Source: Bacillus spizizenii TU-B-10
GTDB taxonomy: Bacteria > Bacillota > Bacilli > Bacillales > Bacillaceae
Length of the DNA: 64,000 nucleotides
Assembly: GCF_000227465.1 (NCBI RefSeq)
Contig: NC_016047.1
Coordinates: forward strand, 2,460,857-2,524,856
Reading direction: 5' to 3'
The first letter of the stretch is position 1. Each line of letters starts with the position of its first letter. The notes under the pieces were generated by a model that ran no database searches, had not been told where the DNA came from, and saw nothing but the letters and a program-made list of their open reading frames with translations. Shown one piece after another: positions 1-8,187 of this stretch. Position numbers and translations under genes: made by a program.

Positions 1-54
1 GCCTTCTAATATAAAAGGAATTTGGGGGATCGTTGCTGAAAAATCCAAATTCAT
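1..54 (-). CDS. artQ: Arginine ABC transporter permease ArtQ, N-terminal 18 residues only
   Basis: Partial gene running off the left edge of the window. Only the ATG and the next 17 codons are visible (peptide starts MNLDFSATIPQIPF). A strong AAGGAG Shine-Dalgarno lies upstream. It follows artP on the same strand, which is the order of the artP-artQ-artR arginine/polar amino acid importer in B. subtilis; ArtQ is the membrane permease of that complex. The identification rests on position and the short N-terminus, so it is good but not independently proven here. A stem-loop between artP and artQ probably lowers artQ expression relative to artP. Confidence 0.75.
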   Translation of the reverse strand, partial: MNLDFSATIPQIPFILEG

Positions 55-99
55 AGTCTTTGTCTCCTTTTCTTACAGGAAAAAAGATTTCCTATTCAA

Positions 100-137
100 T
101 AAAAAGGCTCAACGAAAAAGTTGAGCCGCTTTTTTTA
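100..137 (-). terminator. Stem-loop between artP and artQ, probable partial terminator
   Basis: Perfect 8-bp stem GGCTCAAC/GTTGAGCC with a 6-nt A-rich loop, flanked by A/T runs on both sides, so it reads as an intrinsic terminator on either strand. It lies directly after the artP stop codon and upstream of artQ. Because artQ has no obvious promoter of its own here, partial read-through is the likely arrangement, giving more binding protein than permease. Confidence 0.8.
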
Positions 138-902
138 CTTCTCGCCAGTGAACCATTTCTTCTTCAATTTCTCGAGCTCTCCGTTATCTTCCATTTCCTT
201 GAGCGCTTTATTGAATTTGTCTGTCAGTTCACTGTCCTTTCTGAAAGCAATCGCTGAACCGGCTTCCTCCGCTTTCGCATCAGGAATCACGAAGCCTTGC
301 AGGTCGTCATTTGATTTGAAATACCCCTCTGCTACCATGTCTTCGATAATCGCGGCATCAAAGCGGTCAGATTTGATTTCCTGCACTAAATCAGAAATTC
401 TGTTGCGGTCTTCTGTTTTAAAACCATATTCTGGAGAAAGCTCTTTCCCCTTCTCTTCCTGAATAGAGCCAAGCTGAACGCCGACTGTTTTTCCTTTCAG
501 GTCTTTCAGAGATGTAATGCCGCTGTCTTTTTTGCTGACAATCATATGATTCGCTGTGTAGTACACATCGGAAAAATCAACTTGTTTTTTACGCTCAGGC
601 GTCGGTGTCATTCCTGACAGAACCAGATCCACCTGTTTTGATTTCAGCGCTGTAATTAAGCTGTTGAAGTCCATATCCTGCACTTCAATTTCGTAGCCAG
701 TCTTCTTCGCCAGCGCTTTTGCCAACTCTACATCAAAGCCGACAATATTATCGCCTTCTTTATATTCAAACGGTTTGTAATCCGCCGAAGTACCCATAAT
801 TAATTTTTTCTTGCCGCCTTCTGAACCTGAATTGCTTGAGCCGCAAGCAGATAATGCAAAAATGATGCAGGCAGCTACAAGTAATAAGAGCCATTTTTTC
901 AT
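135..902 (-). CDS. artP: Arginine-binding lipoprotein ArtP of an ABC importer
   Basis: 255-aa extracellular solute-binding protein of the polar amino acid family (SBP family 3). Residues 1-20 form a lipoprotein signal peptide ending in the lipobox LSAC, with Cys20 as the lipidation site, followed by a Gly/Ser linker and the two-lobed binding domain (about 35-250). The protein is anchored outside the membrane and delivers arginine (possibly other basic amino acids) to the ArtQ permease encoded downstream. The start is an ATG preceded by a GGGGGAAA ribosome site. Upstream are a good sigma-A promoter and two ARG-box-like palindromes, so repression by AhrC in the presence of arginine is expected. 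Known as YqiX in B. subtilis. Confidence 0.9.
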   Translation of the reverse strand: MKKWLLLLVAACIIFALSACGSSNSGSEGGKKKLIMGTSADYKPFEYKEGDNIVGFDVELAKALAKKTGYEIEVQDMDFNSLITALKSKQVDLVLSGMTPTPERKKQVDFSDVYYTANHMIVSKKDSGITSLKDLKGKTVGVQLGSIQEEKGKELSPEYGFKTEDRNRISDLVQEIKSDRFDAAIIEDMVAEGYFKSNDDLQGFVIPDAKAEEAGSAIAFRKDSELTDKFNKALKEMEDNGELEKLKKKWFTGEK

Positions 903-937
903 GATCCATTTCCCCCATATTCATTACTTTTCGTGTA

Positions 938-955
938 TTTGAATATTTATTCGTT
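938..955 (-). promoter_or_regulatory. Proximal ARG-box-like operator for AhrC at the artP start site
   Basis: TTTGAATATTTATTCGTT is a near-palindrome matching the TGAATWWWWATTCA pattern of Bacillus ARG boxes bound by AhrC. It overlaps roughly +2 to +20 of the predicted artP transcript. The regulator itself is encoded in this window at 42.1 kb. The pattern match is visible; AhrC binding is inferred. Confidence 0.6.
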
Positions 956-962
956 AATTTGT

Positions 963-991
963 ATTTTAAACAGTTTCTTATTTTTATGCAA
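963..991 (-). promoter_or_regulatory. Sigma-A promoter of artP
   Basis: On the minus strand TTGCAT, a 17-bp spacer and TAAAAT lie 60-90 bases upstream of the artP ATG. Both hexamers are close to consensus and the spacing is ideal. The predicted start site falls at the edge of the proximal AhrC-like operator, consistent with repression by occlusion. Confidence 0.7.
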
Positions 992-1091
992 TACTATTTT
1001 TAAAAATTATCTTCAAGCTTATTTTTCCAACGGTCTCTTTTTGATATTACTAGATAAAAATAGATTCATTGCATAATTGGATTGAATAATC

Positions 1092-1109
1092 TCTTAATAT
1101 TTATTCATA
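1092..1109 (-). promoter_or_regulatory. Distal ARG-box-like site upstream of artP
   Basis: TCTTAATATTTATTCATA resembles half to most of an ARG box (AATAWWTATTCA core). It sits about 150 bp upstream of the proximal operator, a separation compatible with DNA looping by the hexameric arginine repressor. It is weaker than the proximal site. Confidence 0.4.
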
Positions 1110-1128
1110 TCTCTTTGGGATTTTATGC

Positions 1129-1167
1129 ATAAAAAAACCGGGGCCGCTTAGGCACCCGGGTTTTTCG
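1129..1167 (-). terminator. Rho-independent terminator after brxB
   Basis: GC-rich stem-loop on the minus strand (AACCCGGG...CCCCGGTT) immediately followed by a run of seven T. It lies a few bases beyond the brxB stop codon and ends that transcript before the artP control region. Confidence 0.85.
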
Positions 1168-1169
1168 TC

Positions 1170-1607
1170 TTATACTTCTTCACAATATTCTTCAAAAGCT
1201 TCTTGCAGCTTTGCCACTACTGCCATCGGCTCATGGCCTTCAATTTCATGGCGCTCTACCATTTTCATGATTTTTCCGTCTTTCAAAATCGCAAAGGACG
1301 GAGAAGATGGCGGATATCCTTCAAAATAGTCACGCGCTCGCGCTGTCGCTTCTTTATCCTGTCCGGCAAAGACGGTAACGAGCTGATCAGGTCTTTTATC
1401 ATAGTGAACGGAATGGTATGCAGCCGGTCTTGCAATTCCTCCGGCGCATCCACAAACAGAGTTTACCATGACTAACGTCGTTCCTTTTTTCGTAAGCGCC
1501 TCATCCACCTCTTCAGCGGTTTTCAGCTCAGTGTATCCGGCAGCGGTAATTTCTTGTCTCGCTTGGCGGACAATATCATTCATAAATAAATTAAAGTCCA
1601 TGTTCAA
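1170..1607 (-). CDS. brxB: Bacilliredoxin BrxB (YqiW)
   Basis: 145-aa thioredoxin-fold protein of the BrxA/BrxB family, which removes bacillithiol from S-bacillithiolated cytoplasmic proteins after oxidative stress. The family signature Cys-Gly-Cys is present at residues 52-54 within [10 protein letters not shown]. The C-terminal half carries the conserved [12 protein letters not shown] strand. I chose the TTG start (peptide starts LNMDFN, read as Met) because GGAGAGG lies at ideal distance before it; a longer ATG-started frame would add eight residues and bury that ribosome site. It is a single-gene unit with its own terminator. Confidence 0.88.
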   Translation of the reverse strand: MNMDFNLFMNDIVRQARQEITAAGYTELKTAEEVDEALTKKGTTLVMVNSVCGCAGGIARPAAYHSVHYDKRPDQLVTVFAGQDKEATARARDYFEGYPPSSPSFAILKDGKIMKMVERHEIEGHEPMAVVAKLQEAFEEYCEEV

Positions 1608-1766
1608 TGAAGACCTCTCCTTTTTCATCATCTGTTCTTATGATAGCAAGGAAACGTCCATATCGGCAAATAACATTGCTTGACCGTACCCTTTTTTGGT
1701 CTCCGTTTACAGCTTACAGAAAAAGGGGATTATATAACCAGTTGTAAAATAAAGGAGCAGTTTTGT

Positions 1767-2651
1767 ATGAGCCACCGGAAAGCGTTACTGATTCATAACG
1801 GAAATGCAGGCAACAAAAATATAGAAAAAGCGTTAGGGGCTGTGGTACCGGTATTATCACAAGCTTTAGATGAGGTGATCATTAGACAGACAAAGAAAAA
1901 AGACGATGCGTATTATTTTTGCCAATCCATTGATGATTCTGTCGACACCGTCTTTATTCTCGGCGGCGACGGTACAGTCCATCAATGCATTAATGGCATC
2001 AGCGCTTTAGAAAGAAAGCCTGCGGTCGGGATTTTGCCCGGCGGAACATGCAATGACTTTTCAAGAGTGCTGGGCATCCCTCAAAATCTCGCAAAGGCGG
2101 CGGAAGCACTTGTGTCAGGAAAAAAAACAAGCGTAGACGTATGTCAGATGAACGAGCGTTATTTTTTAAATTTCTGGGGGATCGGTCTGATTACAGAAAC
2201 GTCGAATCAAATCAACGAAACCTCAAAAGCATTATTGGGAAAAATCAGCTATTTTACAAGTGCACTCCGAACAGTCTCATCTGCCGGATCGTTTCCGATG
2301 ACATTAAAAATTGATGGAAAAGAAATTAAAGAAGAAGCCGTTATGCTGCTAGTTATGAACGGACAATACATTGGAACGAACCGAATTCCCCTGCCGGATG
2401 CCAGTATAGATGACGGCTTACTCGATATCCTCATTTGCCGCGGCACCAATCTCTCCGCATTGCGGGAGCTGATGAGCATGGAACAGGGCACAATTGATCG
2501 TTTTACCGGAGAGCTGTCCTATATCCAGGCCTCTCGTATCGAAATTGAAACAGACACTGTCAAAAAGGCTGATACAGATGGAGAAGTCTATACTCATACG
2601 CCCGCGGTAATTCAAGTCCTGCCGCGGCACATTGATATGCTAGTCCCGTAA
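1767..2651 (+). CDS. bmrU: Diacylglycerol/lipid kinase family protein BmrU
   Basis: 294-aa member of the DAGK catalytic superfamily. The nucleotide-binding signatures are visible: GGDGT near residue 70 and [11 protein letters not shown] near residue 100. Homologues phosphorylate diacylglycerol or long-chain bases, but the substrate of BmrU has not been settled to my knowledge. The start was placed at the ATG (peptide starts MSHRKALL) 8 bases after AAAGGAGC rather than the upstream frame opening. It is the first gene of bmrU-bmr-bmrR, the multidrug resistance cluster, and shares strand and direction with the pump. Confidence 0.88.
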   Translation: MSHRKALLIHNGNAGNKNIEKALGAVVPVLSQALDEVIIRQTKKKDDAYYFCQSIDDSVDTVFILGGDGTVHQCINGISALERKPAVGILPGGTCNDFSRVLGIPQNLAKAAEALVSGKKTSVDVCQMNERYFLNFWGIGLITETSNQINETSKALLGKISYFTSALRTVSSAGSFPMTLKIDGKEIKEEAVMLLVMNGQYIGTNRIPLPDASIDDGLLDILICRGTNLSALRELMSMEQGTIDRFTGELSYIQASRIEIETDTVKKADTDGEVYTHTPAVIQVLPRHIDMLVP

Positions 2652-2667
2652 AGATTTTGTAAATCCG

Positions 2668-2698
2668 TTGACTCTCCTCTAAGAGGAGGCATTAGAGT
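2668..2698 (+). promoter_or_regulatory. bmr promoter with 19-bp spacer and BmrR operator
   Basis: TTGACT and TAGAGT are separated by 19 bp instead of the usual 17. The spacer contains the perfect palindrome CTCCTC-TAA-GAGGAG. This is the classic architecture of promoters activated by MerR-family proteins, which untwist an over-long spacer. The regulator BmrR is encoded just downstream at 3975-4811. The palindrome and spacing are seen directly; activation by BmrR is established for B. subtilis. Confidence 0.9.
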
Positions 2699-2732
2699 AT
2701 AAGGGATACACTTTCGAAAAAGGGGAAGTTAC

Positions 2733-3902
2733 ATGGAGAAACAAAATATCACCTTAACAATATTATTAACCAATTTATTTATTGCGTTTTTGGGGATCGG
2801 ACTTGTGATTCCGGTAACACCTACCATTATGAATGAGTTGCATTTATCGGGCACCGCGGTCGGCTATATGGTTGCCTGCTTCGCTGTTACACAGCTCATT
2901 ATTTCACCAATAGGCGGACGATGGGTTGACCGCTTCGGGCGTAAAATTATGATCGTGATCGGCCTGTTGTTCTTTAGTGTTTCGGAGTTTTTATTCGGCA
3001 TCGGAAAAACAGTTGAGGTTTTATTTATCTCCCGTATGCTTGGCGGTGTCAGCGCTGCCTTTATTATGCCTGGGGTCACGGCTTTTATCGCTGACATCAC
3101 GACCATTAAAACGCGGCCGAAAGCGCTAGGTTATATGTCAGCCGCTATTTCAACAGGCTTTATTATCGGTCCTGGCATCGGGGGGTTTTTAGCGGAAATC
3201 TATTCCCGTTTGCCTTTTTTCTTTGCGGCAGCCTTTGCCTTGCTGGCAGCCATTTTATCAATGCTCACGCTGCGCGAGCCGGAACGAAATCCTGAAAATC
3301 AGGACATAAAAGGGCAGAAGACAGGCTTCAAACGAATTTTTGCACCCATGTATTTCATTGCTTTTCTCATTATCCTGATTTCGTCTTTTGGTTTAGCGTC
3401 ATTTGAATCTTTATTTGCGTTATTCGTTGACCATAAATTCGGATTTACGGCCAGCGACATTGCTATTATGATTACAGGAGGAGCGATTGTTGGCGCCATT
3501 ACGCAAGTCGTCTTATTCGACCGCTTTACAAGGTGGTTTGGCGAAATCCATTTAATTCGGTATAGCTTAATTCTCTCGACGAGCCTGGTATTCTTAATGA
3601 CATTCGTGAATTCTTATGTTGCGATTCTGCTAGTTACAGTCACCGTATTTGTCGGATTTGATCTCATGCGGCCTGCGGTAACGACTTATCTGTCAAAGAT
3701 TGCGGGAAATGAACAGGGGTTCGCCGGCGGTATGAATTCAATGTTTACAAGTATCGGCAATGTATTCGGGCCTATTATCGGCGGAATGCTGTTCGATATT
3801 GATGTAAACTACCCATTCTACTTTGCAACGGCAGCTTTAGCCATAGGCATTGCGCTGACCATTGCTTGGAAAGCGCCTGCACATCTCAAAGCCAGCACAT
3901 AA
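2733..3902 (+). CDS. bmr: Multidrug efflux transporter Bmr
   Basis: 389-aa major facilitator superfamily drug:proton antiporter with about 12 hydrophobic segments. The loop 2-3 signature GRWVDRFGRK (near residue 65) and the motif C region GPGIGG (near 145) are present. Bmr exports structurally diverse cations such as rhodamine, ethidium and some fluoroquinolones across the cytoplasmic membrane. It lies downstream of the 19-bp-spacer promoter and is induced through BmrR when drugs bind that regulator. Length and sequence match the B. subtilis protein with a few substitutions. A GGGGAAG ribosome site precedes the ATG. Confidence 0.95.
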   Translation: MEKQNITLTILLTNLFIAFLGIGLVIPVTPTIMNELHLSGTAVGYMVACFAVTQLIISPIGGRWVDRFGRKIMIVIGLLFFSVSEFLFGIGKTVEVLFISRMLGGVSAAFIMPGVTAFIADITTIKTRPKALGYMSAAISTGFIIGPGIGGFLAEIYSRLPFFFAAAFALLAAILSMLTLREPERNPENQDIKGQKTGFKRIFAPMYFIAFLIILISSFGLASFESLFALFVDHKFGFTASDIAIMITGGAIVGAITQVVLFDRFTRWFGEIHLIRYSLILSTSLVFLMTFVNSYVAILLVTVTVFVGFDLMRPAVTTYLSKIAGNEQGFAGGMNSMFTSIGNVFGPIIGGMLFDIDVNYPFYFATAALAIGIALTIAWKAPAHLKAST

Positions 3903-3903
3903 T

Positions 3904-3945
3904 AAAAAGCGCATTCTTTGTGTACTGCAAAGTATGCGCTTTTTC
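3904..3945 (+). terminator. Terminator between bmr and bmrR
   Basis: Long stem-loop AAAGCGCAT...ATGCGCTTTTT just after the bmr stop, with a T run on the plus strand. It probably limits but need not abolish read-through into bmrR 30 bases downstream. Confidence 0.85.
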
Positions 3946-3974
3946 ATTATACTGATCATAGAAGGAGTGGTGGC

Positions 3975-4811
3975 ATGAAAGAATCGTATTACTTAATTGG
4001 AGAAGTTTCAAAACTGGCAAACGTGTCGATTAAAGCGCTCCGTTATTACGATAAAATTGATTTATTTAAACCCGCCTACGTCGACCCGGATACCAACTAC
4101 CGCTATTATACAGATTCTCAGCTCATTCATCTGGATCTGATCAAATCATTGAAATATATCGGTACACCTTTAGAAGAGATGAAAAAGGCACAGGACTTAG
4201 AAATGGGAGAACTATTTGCTTTTTATACAGAGCAAGAGAAGCAAATCAGGGAGAAATTGGACTTTTTATTAGCATTGGAAGAAACCATTTCACTGGTGAA
4301 AAAGCGGATGAAACGGCAGATGGAATACCCTGCGCTCGGCGAGGTGTTTGTTTTAGATGAAGAAGAAACACGTATCATTCAGACAGAGGCAGAGGGAATC
4401 GGGCCTGAAAACGTGCTCAACGCCTCCTACAGCAAATTAAAAAATTTTATCGAATCAGCAGATGGATTTACGAACAATAGCTACGGTGCCACTTTTTCAT
4501 TTCAGCCGTACACCAGCATTGATGAAATGACTTACTGCCATATCTTTACGCCTGTATTGACGAATAAACAAATTTCTGCCATTACGCCGGATATGGAAAT
4601 CATAACGATTCCTAAGGGCAGATATGTTTGTATCGCGTATAATTTTTCACCTGAGCATTATTTTCTCAACTTACAGAAGCTTATCAAGTATATCGCAGAC
4701 CACCAATTAACAGTTGCCAGTGATGTTTACGAGTTAATTATACCGATTCATTACTCACCCAAAAAACAAGAAGAATATCGGGTCGAAATGAAAATCCGAA
4801 TCGCTGAATAA
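3975..4811 (+). CDS. bmrR: MerR-family multidrug-responsive activator BmrR
   Basis: 278-aa transcription activator. Residues 1-70 form the MerR winged helix-turn-helix (IGEVSKLANVSIKALRYYDK), followed by a dimerising coiled coil (about 75-120) and a C-terminal GyrI-like drug-binding domain. It binds many lipophilic cations and then activates bmr from the 19-bp-spacer promoter at 2668-2698. The start is the ATG after AGAAGGAGTGG, giving the family length; an earlier in-frame opening would run through the upstream terminator. It is last in the bmrU-bmr-bmrR unit and faces the bkd operon tail to tail. Confidence 0.95.
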   Translation: MKESYYLIGEVSKLANVSIKALRYYDKIDLFKPAYVDPDTNYRYYTDSQLIHLDLIKSLKYIGTPLEEMKKAQDLEMGELFAFYTEQEKQIREKLDFLLALEETISLVKKRMKRQMEYPALGEVFVLDEEETRIIQTEAEGIGPENVLNASYSKLKNFIESADGFTNNSYGATFSFQPYTSIDEMTYCHIFTPVLTNKQISAITPDMEIITIPKGRYVCIAYNFSPEHYFLNLQKLIKYIADHQLTVASDVYELIIPIHYSPKKQEEYRVEMKIRIAE

Positions 4812-4821
4812 TGCTGCATAG

Positions 4822-4867
4822 AAAAAGAGCATTTTTTGAAGTTATGTTTCAAAAAATGCTCTTTTTG
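4822..4867. terminator. Bidirectional terminator between bmrR and bkdB
   Basis: Near-perfect inverted repeat AAAAAGAGCATTTTTTGAA / TTTCAAAAAATGCTCTTTTT in the 60-bp gap between two converging genes. T runs on both strands let it end both transcripts. Confidence 0.9.
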
Positions 4868-4871
4868 CTTA

Positions 4872-6155
4872 TTAGTAAACAGATGTTTTCTCGTCAATCG
4901 ATTCTAAAATTTGTTTCACGCGTCCGAGGAATCTTCCGCACACAAGGCCATCAAGCACTCTGTGATCCAAGGACAGGCACAGATTGACCATATCTCTGAC
5001 AGCAATCATGCCATGATCCATGACAACCGGGCGTTTGACAATGGATTCCACTTGAAGAATCGCAGCCTGAGGGTAGTTGATGATGCCCATCGACTGAACG
5101 GATCCGAACGAACCCGTGTTGTTGACGGTAAACGTTCCCCCCTGCATATCATCTGCTGAGAGTTTTCCGTCTCTTACTTTTTTGGCAAGATCATTAATTT
5201 CTCTCGCAATGCCTTTAATTGTTTTTTCATCAGCGTTTTTAATCACCGGAACAAATAAAGAATCCTCTGTCGCAACTGCGATTGAAATATTGATATCCTT
5301 TTTCTGAATGATTTTATCGCCCGCCCACATGCTATTCATTTGCGGGAATTCTTTTAACGCCTGAGCGACCGCTTTGACGAAAAAGGCGAAAAAGGTTAAA
5401 TTAAAGCCTTCTGTTTTCTTGAAGGAATCTTTTATGCTGTTGCGGTATGCGACCATGTTTGTGACGTCGACTTCCATCATCGTCCAAGCATGTGGAATTT
5501 CTGTTTTGCTTCGTTTCATATTGGAAGCAATTGCTTTTCTTACGCCTGTGACAGGGATTTCTTTATCCCCGGCTGTAGACGCAGGATATGAAATCTCTTC
5601 CTTCTTCGGCTCTGGTTTTGGTAAAGACGCAGGCGCAGGAGCTGCTGTTTTCGGCTCCTCAGGTCGTTCTTTCACGCCGCCTGTTTCAATGATGCGCTGA
5701 ATATCTTTTCGCGTAATGCGGCCGCCGGCACCTGTTCCTGTCACTTGATCAAGATCAATGCCGTGCTCTCCGGCCAAACGAAGTACAGCTGGCGAGTAGC
5801 GCTTTTTATTGGGCTGACTGGCTTCTTCGGCGCGGTTTTCTGAGGCAGGTGCAGGTGTCTCAGCTGCTGCTGGCGCCTCCGGCTGCTCTTGTTTTTGTTC
5901 AGCCGGGTTGGCGCCTTCTGTTTCGATTTTGCAAATGATTTCCCCGACTTGCAGGGTCTGGCCTTCTTCACCCACAAGCTCTGTTATCGTACCTGTAAAA
6001 GAAGACGGAACCTCTGCATTCACCTTATCTGTCATGACTTCCGCGATCGGATCGTATTTGTTCACTTTATCACCGGGGGCGACAAGCCATTTGCTGATCG
6101 TCCCCTCTGTCACGCTTTCTCCAAGCTGCGGCATCGTCATTTGTTCAATTGCCAT
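4872..6155 (-). CDS. bkdB: Branched-chain keto acid dehydrogenase E2 (lipoamide acyltransferase) BkdB
   Basis: 427-aa dihydrolipoyl transacylase, core of the branched-chain 2-oxo acid dehydrogenase complex. Domains in order: a lipoyl domain at 1-80 with the lipoylated Lys in MTDKVNAEV, a Pro/Ala-rich linker, a peripheral subunit-binding domain near 115-155 (SPAVLRLAGEHGID), a second linker, and the catalytic domain from about 195 ending in DHRVLDG with the active-site His. It transfers branched acyl groups to CoA, feeding branched-chain fatty acid primers and Val/Leu/Ile catabolism. Last gene of the bkd operon, 21 bases after bkdAB. Confidence 0.95.
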   Translation of the reverse strand: MAIEQMTMPQLGESVTEGTISKWLVAPGDKVNKYDPIAEVMTDKVNAEVPSSFTGTITELVGEEGQTLQVGEIICKIETEGANPAEQKQEQPEAPAAAETPAPASENRAEEASQPNKKRYSPAVLRLAGEHGIDLDQVTGTGAGGRITRKDIQRIIETGGVKERPEEPKTAAPAPASLPKPEPKKEEISYPASTAGDKEIPVTGVRKAIASNMKRSKTEIPHAWTMMEVDVTNMVAYRNSIKDSFKKTEGFNLTFFAFFVKAVAQALKEFPQMNSMWAGDKIIQKKDINISIAVATEDSLFVPVIKNADEKTIKGIAREINDLAKKVRDGKLSADDMQGGTFTVNNTGSFGSVQSMGIINYPQAAILQVESIVKRPVVMDHGMIAVRDMVNLCLSLDHRVLDGLVCGRFLGRVKQILESIDEKTSVY

Positions 6156-6176
6156 GATTGTATCCTCCTTACGTCT

Positions 6177-7160
6177 TTAAAACTCCGCTAATTCTCTCAT
6201 CGCCGCTTCCACTTTATCAGGGTTGACCATAAAGTATTTTTCCATTGTCGGCGCATAAGGCATAGCCGGAATATCAGGACCTGCAAGCCGTTTGATCGGC
6301 GCGTCTAAGTCGAACAAACAATGCTCGGATATAATCGCGGCCACCTCACTCATGATGCTGCCTTCTTTTGTATCCTCTGTGACCAAAAGGACCTTACCGG
6401 TTTTTGATGCGGCTTCGATGATTGCTTCTTGATCGAGCGGATAAACCGTTCTTAAATCCACCACATGCACTGAAATGCCATCTTTTTCGAGACGTTCTGC
6501 AGCCTGTAACGCGAAGTGGACACACAGGCCGTATGTAATCACTGTGATATCGTCGCCTTCCCGTTTTACATCAGCCTTGCCGATTGGCAGGACATAATCA
6601 TCTGCCGGAACCTCTCCTTTTATCAGGCGATACGCGCGCTTGTGCTCAAAAAACAGCACCGGATCTTCATCACGAACTGCGGCTTTTAAGAGTCCTTTCG
6701 CGTCATATGGCGTTGAAGGCATCACAATTTTCAGTCCGGGCTGATTGGCGAAAATCGATTCGACTGATTGAGAATGATAAAGCGCTCCGTGCACGCCTCC
6801 ACCATAAGGGGCTCTGACAACGATCGGGCAGCTCCAGTCATTATTGCTGCGATAGCGGATTTTAGCTGCCTCAGAAATAATCTGGTTAATTGCTGGCATA
6901 ATAAAATCAGCAAACTGCATTTCGGCAATCGGTCTCATGCCGTACATAGCCGCTCCGATACCGACACCGGCGATCGCTGATTCAGCAAGCGGCGTATCCA
7001 TAACACGCTCTTCTCCAAATTGTTCGTACAGGCCGGCTGTGGCTTTAAATACACCGCCTTTTTTTCCTACATCTTCCCCAAGAACGAAGACACGTGAATC
7101 TCGTTCCATTTCTTCTTTCATTGCCAAATTGATCGCATCAATATATGACATTACTGACAT
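6177..7160 (-). CDS. bkdAB: Branched-chain keto acid dehydrogenase E1 beta subunit BkdAB
   Basis: 327-aa beta subunit of the thiamine-diphosphate-dependent E1 component, partner of BkdAA. It has the transketolase pyrimidine-binding half (LGEDVGKKGGVF, GVGIGAAMYGMRPIAE) and the C-terminal transketolase domain. The start is the ATG of MSVMSYID because AGGGAGGAA sits at proper distance; the longer open frame overlaps the end of bkdAA and lacks a ribosome site. It lies 13 bases after bkdAA in the operon. Confidence 0.95.
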   Translation of the reverse strand: MSVMSYIDAINLAMKEEMERDSRVFVLGEDVGKKGGVFKATAGLYEQFGEERVMDTPLAESAIAGVGIGAAMYGMRPIAEMQFADFIMPAINQIISEAAKIRYRSNNDWSCPIVVRAPYGGGVHGALYHSQSVESIFANQPGLKIVMPSTPYDAKGLLKAAVRDEDPVLFFEHKRAYRLIKGEVPADDYVLPIGKADVKREGDDITVITYGLCVHFALQAAERLEKDGISVHVVDLRTVYPLDQEAIIEAASKTGKVLLVTEDTKEGSIMSEVAAIISEHCLFDLDAPIKRLAGPDIPAMPYAPTMEKYFMVNPDKVEAAMRELAEF

Positions 7161-7173
7161 TTGTACTTCCTCC

Positions 7174-8166
7174 CTACTTCGCATACACATAATCGAGCGC
7201 TGACTCAGGAGCTGCATAAGGAGCGTTCTCCGCTTCATCTGTCGCCTCGTTTATGATTGCCATGATTTCATCCAGCATGGTTTGCTCTGTCTCTTCGGAC
7301 AGCAGGCCTGCTTCCTTTAAGTAAGCTTGATAAGTAAGCAGAGGATCACTTTTTTTCGCTTCCTCTACTTCTTCACGGCCTCTGTAGCTGCTGTCATCGT
7401 CATCACTGGAATGCGGTGTCAGGCGGTAAGAAATCGTTTCAATTAATGTCGGGCCTTCTCCTCTGCGCGCGCGTTCACGCGCTTCTTTCACCGCTTGATA
7501 AACCTCCAGCGGATCATTTCCATTCACAGTTACGCCAGGCATTCCATAGCCTACGGCACGGTCGGAAATGTTCTCACATGCGACTTGCTTATCGTAAGGC
7601 ACTGAGATTGCGTATTTGTTGTTTTCACACATGAAAATCACCGGCAGCTTATGGACAGCGGCAAAGTTTGCTCCTTCATGGAAATCGCCTTGGTTTGAAG
7701 AGCCTTCACCAAAAGTAACAAAGGCTGCGATATCCTTTTTCTCCATACGTCCCGCCAGCGCAATGCCGACTGCGTGCGGAACTTGCGTTGTTACTGGAGA
7801 CGATCCTGTCACGATGCGGTTTTTCTTTTGTCCGAAATGCCCCGGCATCTGACGGCCTCCTGAGTTTGGATCTGCAGCTTTGGCAAACCCGGACATCATT
7901 AAATCCTTTGCTGTCATGCCAAACGCCAGCACGACGCCCATGTCTCTGTAGTACGGCAGTACATAATCCATTTCACGGTCAAGAGCAAAAGCCGCCCCTA
8001 CCTGCGCTGCTTCCTGTCCTTGACAAGAGATCACGAACGGGATTTTGCCAGAGCGGTTTAACAGCCACATTCTTTCATCGATTTTTCTTGCTAATAGCAT
8101 GGTTCTATACATATCAACGGCTTCCTGATCAGTCAGCCCTAGTGCTTGATGTCGGTTTGTACTCAT
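7174..8166 (-). CDS. bkdAA: Branched-chain keto acid dehydrogenase E1 alpha subunit BkdAA
   Basis: 330-aa alpha subunit of E1. It carries the thiamine diphosphate-binding motif starting GEGSSNQGDFHEG and ending at CENN (about residues 150-180), and the phosphorylation-loop region around SYRLTPHSSDDD. Together with BkdAB it decarboxylates 2-oxoisovalerate, 2-oxoisocaproate and 2-oxo-3-methylvalerate and passes the acyl group to lipoyl-BkdB. Second of the four dehydrogenase genes, 21 bases after lpdV, with a GGAGGGG ribosome site. Confidence 0.95.
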   Translation of the reverse strand: MSTNRHQALGLTDQEAVDMYRTMLLARKIDERMWLLNRSGKIPFVISCQGQEAAQVGAAFALDREMDYVLPYYRDMGVVLAFGMTAKDLMMSGFAKAADPNSGGRQMPGHFGQKKNRIVTGSSPVTTQVPHAVGIALAGRMEKKDIAAFVTFGEGSSNQGDFHEGANFAAVHKLPVIFMCENNKYAISVPYDKQVACENISDRAVGYGMPGVTVNGNDPLEVYQAVKEARERARRGEGPTLIETISYRLTPHSSDDDDSSYRGREEVEEAKKSDPLLTYQAYLKEAGLLSEETEQTMLDEIMAIINEATDEAENAPYAAPESALDYVYAK

Positions 8167-8187
8167 TCAAGCCCCTCCTTTGTGCTT

